DNA of 64,000 nt from Acidobacteriota bacterium. Lineage in GTDB: Bacteria; Acidobacteriota; Polarisedimenticolia; JBFMGF01. The stretch covers positions 1-64,000 of the forward strand of contig JBFMGF010000029.1 of the NCBI GenBank assembly GCA_040752675.1. Direction: 5' to 3'. The translations under genes and the position numbers were made by a program. Shown here one piece after another: positions 59,381 through 64,000 of the stretch (positions within the stretch are counted from its first letter, which is position 1; each line of letters opens with the position of its first letter). The notes under the pieces were generated by a model, which did not search any database, was not told the DNA's origin, and was given only the letters and a program-made list of their open reading frames with translations.

Positions 59381-60111
59381 AACAAATTTTCGCAATGATG
59401 AGAAGGGAGATCAAAGCATATTTTTCTTCTCCTCTGGCGTATGCAATTATATCCATATTCCTCATCATCTGTTCCGTAGGATTCCTCCAGATGATCATAA
59501 GGCACATGATGTCACAGAAGGTCACCATCACGGAAGGAATCGTGGCGCCGATGGCCATTTTCGAAGGCTTCATACTTCTGATCATGCTTCCTGCAGTATC
59601 AATGAGGCTGCTCACGGAGGAGAGAAAGTCAGGGACGTCTGAGCTCTTACTTACCTCTCCCTTATCGACTCTTCAGATCGTACTCGGGAAATACCTCGGT
59701 TCTCTCTCCATACTGGCCATCATGCTCATTCTGACCTTTCCTTTCCCGGTGATCCTTCTGCTTAAGGGGCAGCCTGAACTCGGACCGATCTTGCTCTCTT
59801 ATGTGGGAGTCTTTCTGCTGGGAGCCACCTTTCTCTCGATCGGCCTCTTCACCTCTTCATTGACTGAGAATCAGATAATATCCTTCCTGAGCTGCTTCAC
59901 GATCCTGATCCTCATGTGGCTGGAGGACAGCCTGAGAAGGTTTGGCGGGCTCTTCTTCTCGGAACTCCTGACCGATCTCTCCATTTTTCAGTCGATGACA
60001 GATTTTGCGGTGGGAGTGGTCGATACAAAGAACATCATCTTTTTCCTGAGCCTCATCTCGTTCTTTCTCTTCTTGACTCAGAGAGTCATCGATTCCAGCA
60101 AGTGGAGGTAG
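59377..60111 (+). CDS. ABC-2 type permease (GldF-like)
   Basis: 244 residues with six hydrophobic helices. It begins MKQIFAMMRREIKAYFSSPLAYAIISIF, with a cytoplasmic amphipathic start, then RLLTEERKSGTSELLLTSPLSTLQIVLGKYLGSL, the signature of ABC-2 permeases. The stop is followed after three bases by the GldG-type gene. It pairs with the preceding ATPase. Confidence 0.9.
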   Translation: MKQIFAMMRREIKAYFSSPLAYAIISIFLIICSVGFLQMIIRHMMSQKVTITEGIVAPMAIFEGFILLIMLPAVSMRLLTEERKSGTSELLLTSPLSTLQIVLGKYLGSLSILAIMLILTFPFPVILLLKGQPELGPILLSYVGVFLLGATFLSIGLFTSSLTENQIISFLSCFTILILMWLEDSLRRFGGLFFSELLTDLSIFQSMTDFAVGVVDTKNIIFFLSLISFFLFLTQRVIDSSKWR

Positions 60112-60114
60112 CAG

Positions 60115-61671
60115 GTGCTGAAGAGATATTCCGGAATCCTGGGGATACTGATTCTTCTTGTCGGCGGGATTCTATATTCCATCTTCCCTGAGCTGCACAG
60201 GATCTATCTGCCGGCTTTCATCGTGGGAGGTGTCACAGTCCTCTATTCTGCCATAATCCATAGACAACACATCGCCAGCCTTCTGAAGGGAAGAGCCGTC
60301 AAGTACAGCACGAATTCCATAGTCTACATGCTGATTGTATTTTCCATCCTGGCCCTTCTGAATTTCATCTCTTTCAGAAATCATAAGAGAGTCGATATGA
60401 CGGCCACGGGGCTGCACTCCCTTTCGCCTCAGACCATGACTATCCTGGAGAAGCTGAATGAGCCTGTGCACATCTTTGCCTTCTACACAAAGGAAAACCA
60501 CCTGCGTGACAAGTTCGAGACGCTCGTCAGGCTCTATCGGTACAATTCCAGTTACATACGGTATGAAATCATAGACCCGGTGGAGAAACCCGGGATCCTC
60601 AAGGAAAAAAATATCAATCAGGAGGAACTGGGGAGAAAGATCGACGGAATGGCCCTGGTGGAGAGGGGAGGACGCGAGGTCAGGATCTTCGATGCCAGGG
60701 AAGAAGAGCTTACCAATGCGATCATCGAATCGTCACGGGAGACGAAGAAGGTCGTCTACTTTTTGCAGGGTCATGGCGAGAAAGACCTGGAGGCTCGGAA
60801 CGATAAAGGTCTAAACAGGCTCCTATCGGCTCTGAGGGAAGAGTACTACGACGTTAGAATACTTTACATCTCCCAGGGAGGAAAGATCCCCGATGATTGC
60901 ACCGTGCTGGTCCTCGCAGGCCCGAGAGAGAAGCTGTTCGATTTGGAACTGGAAGCTCTCGATGGCTATCTGATGAGAGGCGGTCGAATCCTCATAATGA
61001 TGGATCCGGGAAACGATCCAGGATTATCGACCCTGCTCGCCAAGGTCGGGCTTGTATTCGATAACGGTTACATAGTCGATCCCAGGTTCAATTTCAACGA
61101 TCAATTAACAATCCGGGTCTTTAACTATTCAGACCATGAGATAACGAAAGGCTGGAACAGAAAGCTCAATACAATCTTTCCGGTAGCCTCTCCTGTGAAG
61201 TGGTTCGATGCGAGAGATCCGAGGCTCTTCAACGATAATCTGGTAAAGACAAGCCAATTCAGCTGGGCAGAGCCGGATATCAGTAGAGGAGAGCTAGATC
61301 CACGGGGCGATCCACCGGGTCCTTTTGCAATCGTCTCAGTTGCCTTCAAAAAGCTGGAAACCGATGAGATACAGGGGATCAAACTCCAGGAAGGGGAAAC
61401 AAGAGAATTCAGGGTCATCCTGGTGGGAGATTCCGATTTCATAACGGATGGGTTCATCGAGGTCCAGGCCAATGAAAATCTCATTCTGAACATTATTGGC
61501 TGGCTTGCACAGGAGGAGAATCTCGTTTCCATCAGGAGAAAGGCCATCACGGGGCAAGCCATCATGTTCACCCTTCAGGAAAAGAATCTCTTTTTGTATT
61601 TTATATTTTCCGTTCCAGTGCTCGTAATAATTTCGGGGATCGTCATCTGGCTGAGGAGAAGAACCCTTTGA
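60115..61671 (+). CDS. GldG-type ABC transporter substrate-handling subunit
   Basis: 518 residues. Three N-terminal and one C-terminal membrane helices (1-30, 33-60, about 70-90, and about 490-512) flank a large extracytoplasmic domain. The domain begins DMTATGLHSLSPQTMTILEKLNEPVHIFAFY and contains VVYFLQGHGEKDLEARNDKGLNRLL and RILIMMDPGNDPGLSTLLAK, the GldG/DUF4350-like pattern. The start codon is GTG. It shares four bases (TTGA) with the DUF4340 gene. Function is inferred from the cluster: it may couple the exporter to an extracytoplasmic process. Confidence 0.88.
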   Translation: MLKRYSGILGILILLVGGILYSIFPELHRIYLPAFIVGGVTVLYSAIIHRQHIASLLKGRAVKYSTNSIVYMLIVFSILALLNFISFRNHKRVDMTATGLHSLSPQTMTILEKLNEPVHIFAFYTKENHLRDKFETLVRLYRYNSSYIRYEIIDPVEKPGILKEKNINQEELGRKIDGMALVERGGREVRIFDAREEELTNAIIESSRETKKVVYFLQGHGEKDLEARNDKGLNRLLSALREEYYDVRILYISQGGKIPDDCTVLVLAGPREKLFDLELEALDGYLMRGGRILIMMDPGNDPGLSTLLAKVGLVFDNGYIVDPRFNFNDQLTIRVFNYSDHEITKGWNRKLNTIFPVASPVKWFDARDPRLFNDNLVKTSQFSWAEPDISRGELDPRGDPPGPFAIVSVAFKKLETDEIQGIKLQEGETREFRVILVGDSDFITDGFIEVQANENLILNIIGWLAQEENLVSIRRKAITGQAIMFTLQEKNLFLYFIFSVPVLVIISGIVIWLRRRTL

Positions 61672-62990
61672 GATGGAAGCCGCCTCTCATCGCCACCCTT
61701 GTTCTTATCCTGATTGCAGGCTTTGTCTACCTCTACGAGATCAGAGGAAAGAGGGAGAAGGTGAGAGAAGAGAAGGCAGAACACTCTCTCTATCAGTACG
61801 ATGATGATGGGATAGGGTCAATCGAACTGTGGTGCAGGGGCGAAAGGGTTCGGCTTTCACTACAGGAGGAGGGCTGGAAGATCCTCAAGCCTGTTGATTA
61901 CCCGGCCGATGGAGAGATCGTTGCCAGGGTAATCTCATCGCTTCGAAAAGCAAGGATTTTGACCTTCATCGAAGAAGCGGAAAAATTGCATCAATATAAT
62001 CTCTCTCCAGCACCTATCACAATCACTATTACAACTAAATCGGGGCAACGACTGCCATCTCTCTGGATAGGCGATGAGACCCCGTTGAAGGGGGAATATT
62101 TCGCCATGCAGGAGGGAAGGAATAAGATTCTCGTCCTATCCAAGGAGATCGCCTTATTTCAGAGCGTCGATCTGTTTGCCCTCAGAGATAAGCGATTGCT
62201 TCCCTTTTCCAGATGGGATATATCGGAGTTCAGGATCATAAAAAGAGGGAAAGAGCTGAGATTCAAGAATCGATCGGGTTTATGGGATATGATGGAGCCG
62301 ATGGAGTTTCCGGCCGATGAAGCAAGGGTTGCTTCGGTACTGAACGCCCTTGAGAGCACGGAGGTAAAGAAATTCATCGATGATGTTTCCTCTCTCTCCA
62401 GATATGGCTTGGAAACACCTTCTCTCTCGATATCATACAGAGGAGAGAAAGATTACTGGTACAGAATCGACTTTGGAGATCCGGAAGGCGAGGGATCTCT
62501 CCACGTGAAGAGAAACGACAGGGATCCGATTCTCGTTGTGGATGAGAGCTCTTTCGAGCCTGCCGCCGGTGATGCGATGGATTTCATGGAGAGAAAAATA
62601 TCCAAGAGAAACAGGTACAATGTCAGAGAGTTCATCATCTCTTCCGATGAACTAACGGTGAAGGGGACGATGGGCGGCGATGGCGAGTGGGCCGATCCTG
62701 ATTCGGGACAGAAGATGGACAAGGGGAGCGTTTACATGCTACTTGCTGCCATTCTTGAGATGAAATACGCAGATTTCATCAAAAGAGATGCAGATTCAGA
62801 ACGGTGGATCGGATCTAGCAGGCATCTTCTCCAGGTTACCATAAAAGGTGATGGCTTTTCCGAAGAGTTGGCCTGTTCGAAGGACCCTTCGGGAAACGCC
62901 TATCTGCTCAATTCTTCGGTGACATCAGTCATCTTTAAGATCTCAATGGAGCAGATCAGATCCATCCAGAAATCACTCCTTCGGTTCTAA
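61668..62990 (+). CDS. DUF4340 protein (Gld-type ABC cluster)
   Basis: 440 residues: one N-terminal membrane anchor (about 6-22), then repeated beta-rich DUF4340 units (RLSLQEEGWKILKPVDYPADGEIVARVISSLRKAR near 60, RFKNRSGLWDMMEPMEFPADEARVASVLNALEST near 205). These proteins occur only beside GldG-type genes. The role is unknown; an extracytoplasmic partner of the ABC complex is likely. The start is TTG overlapping the preceding stop. It ends convergent with the outer-membrane gene, 56 bases away. Confidence 0.85.
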   Translation: MRWKPPLIATLVLILIAGFVYLYEIRGKREKVREEKAEHSLYQYDDDGIGSIELWCRGERVRLSLQEEGWKILKPVDYPADGEIVARVISSLRKARILTFIEEAEKLHQYNLSPAPITITITTKSGQRLPSLWIGDETPLKGEYFAMQEGRNKILVLSKEIALFQSVDLFALRDKRLLPFSRWDISEFRIIKRGKELRFKNRSGLWDMMEPMEFPADEARVASVLNALESTEVKKFIDDVSSLSRYGLETPSLSISYRGEKDYWYRIDFGDPEGEGSLHVKRNDRDPILVVDESSFEPAAGDAMDFMERKISKRNRYNVREFIISSDELTVKGTMGGDGEWADPDSGQKMDKGSVYMLLAAILEMKYADFIKRDADSERWIGSSRHLLQVTIKGDGFSEELACSKDPSGNAYLLNSSVTSVIFKISMEQIRSIQKSLLRF

Positions 62991-63046
62991 CAGGCTTGAA
63001 CCTGGCCGGCCTCCTCCAGGCTGTCGTCAATGTGTAAGAAAGCGAA

Positions 63047-64000
63047 TCAAAATGCCATGGAGGTCACGAAGAGGAAGGCGTCATTATCTTCTCCAAAATA
63101 CTGTCCATCTTTCTTGTATTCGATGAGCACGTCGAAATCGAGGGGCGTTCTTATGCCGAAACCGATCTCCCTGCGGGAGACATCTCCCCCTTCCCATATC
63201 GCGAGGAGGAAAGGAGAAAATTTGCTTGATGGGAAGGGAAGATCGATTCTCATCCCGCCCCTGAGGTTCCAACGCCTCTTTTCTCCAAAGGCGCTATCGA
63301 TGATGCATCCCGCTCTCGCCATAAAATTGAAAATGGTTCTCTTTTCGTGCGATCCGATGTCCATCCAGAATCCATCATGGATATTCTCTCTGTCCCAGCC
63401 TCTGGAAGCGACGCCCAGCTCGAGAACGTTTAGGTAGGTGATGTCGATGTTGGGCTCGGCGAGCTGATGATTGGACCTGTGGTAGAAATAGATCCCATGG
63501 ACGAGGCCAATCTTCTCTCTCTCAAGGCCCCCCGTCAAGAAATAGTATAGTTCTCCAGTATCCTTTCCTGTCAGAAGAAAAGTATCGATGTCGAAAGATA
63601 ATCTGAACTCGAATGGCTTCTTGAAGGCAGGGGTCTGGAATTTCAAGCCGAGGCGTCCTTCCTCTCTTCCTTCTCCGGCTCCTGCTGATATGTTCCCATG
63701 GATCTCGGGGATATCAAATTTAAAATTGCCATCCGCTATCTTTCGCCTGTAATCGAAGCCAAGGATGAATCCATCGTCACCAATGCCGAGAGGGTTGTTG
63801 CTGTTCAGGTAATATATGTATATGGAGGGAATATTGGAAGAGGAGCCGCGGAGAGATATCCGAGGCCCGATCAGCCAGTCATTGGAGGTGTTGAAATCAT
63901 TGATCAGAGAATCGATCCTAAAGTCCGCCCCATAGACCAGTTTCTCCATGGACAGGAAGTTATATCGGACATCCCCTTTGAATGTGATCTCTCCATCCAC
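63047..64000 (-). CDS. Outer-membrane beta-barrel protein, partial
   Basis: The 3' part of a gene that runs past the right edge; 317 residues are visible and the true start lies outside. It is built of alternating amphipathic strands rich in Tyr, Phe, Gly and Asp (for example YIYYLNSNNPLG, FILGFDYRRKIADGNFKFDIP, LGLKFQTPAFKKPFEFRLSFDID) and ends in Phe (SMAF), as barrels recognised by the BAM complex do. The family is not recognised. Its presence shows the cell has an outer membrane. Confidence 0.75.
   Translation of the reverse strand: MDGEITFKGDVRYNFLSMEKLVYGADFRIDSLINDFNTSNDWLIGPRISLRGSSSNIPSIYIYYLNSNNPLGIGDDGFILGFDYRRKIADGNFKFDIPEIHGNISAGAGEGREEGRLGLKFQTPAFKKPFEFRLSFDIDTFLLTGKDTGELYYFLTGGLEREKIGLVHGIYFYHRSNHQLAEPNIDITYLNVLELGVASRGWDRENIHDGFWMDIGSHEKRTIFNFMARAGCIIDSAFGEKRRWNLRGGMRIDLPFPSSKFSPFLLAIWEGGDVSRREIGFGIRTPLDFDVLIEYKKDGQYFGEDNDAFLFVTSMAF

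Noticed and set aside
1-64000. CRISPR arrays, insertion sequences or prophage genes
   Set aside because: I found no regularly spaced direct repeats, transposase motifs, integrases or phage structural genes; gene content is housekeeping throughout.

Overview
The window reads as a densely packed chromosomal segment of a Gram-negative, anaerobe-type bacterium. Supporting signs are an outer-membrane beta-barrel gene at the right edge, lipid and peptidoglycan precursor genes, a multihaem c-type cytochrome and selenium-linked genes. Several traits fit Acidobacteriota or a Deltaproteobacteria-like lineage: the order thrS-infC-rpmI-rplT-pheS-pheT-zapA-6S RNA-rny, a PheT without its tRNA-binding EMAP domain, a split glycine decarboxylase, and a GldA/GldF/GldG/DUF4340 cluster. 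The phylum is inference; no 16S gene is present. I see no insertion sequence, prophage or CRISPR array.

Layout. 0.3-14.5 kb (minus strand): a translation, RNA and cell-division block. It runs tRNA-Val, thrS, infC, rpmI, rplT, pheS, pheT, a ZapB-like coiled coil, zapA, 6S RNA, rny, ymdB, xseA, xseB, ispA, tlyA, nadK. 14.7-23.4 kb (plus): a GYD protein, then DUF1015-serA-serC-glyA (serine and glycine synthesis), a metallo-beta-lactamase-fold protein, orphan carA and an alpha/alpha-toroid protein of unknown role. 23.4-28.1 kb (minus): a TolB/TPR protein, a PIN-TRAM membrane protein, alr and dnaB. 28.2-41 kb (plus): rnpB, ldcA, truA, galE, then uppS-cdsA-dxr-rseP-ispG (isoprenoid, phospholipid and envelope block), two glycosyltransferases and an XdhC/YqeB pair.

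41-53 kb (plus): a structured leader, comEA, a pseudopilin and an S23-type protein. The haem operon ccsA-hemA-hemC-cobA/hemD and an HD protein follow, then the glycine cleavage operon gcvT-gcvH-gcvPA-gcvPB, ending with convergent maf. 53.5-64 kb: a multihaem cytochrome gene interrupted by an in-frame UGA, ruvX, small genes, an ECF sigma/anti-sigma pair, a Gld-type ABC exporter cluster and a partial outer-membrane protein.

How the genes fit together. The serine block (3-phosphoglycerate to serine to glycine) and the glycine cleavage operon together feed one-carbon metabolism. The haem operon supplies cofactor for c-type cytochromes such as the four-haem protein at 53.6 kb. dxr, ispG, ispA and uppS make undecaprenyl carrier for the wall and glycan genes (alr, ldcA, galE, glycosyltransferases).

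The most interesting item is at 53,560-55,053. Two ORFs in the same frame are separated by a single UGA that sits in a Cys-Gly-UGA motif. It is followed by a hairpin carrying GGUC in its loop, at the same offset as I recall for the E. coli fdhF SECIS. I read it as one selenocysteine-containing multihaem cytochrome, not a pseudogene. The selenium-linked yqeB family gene in the same window is consistent with selenium use. Other notable items are an RNase Y with an altered HD active site, probable non-standard start codons for infC (AUA) and a metallo-beta-lactamase-fold gene (AUC/AUU), and a switch-like structured RNA upstream of comEA.
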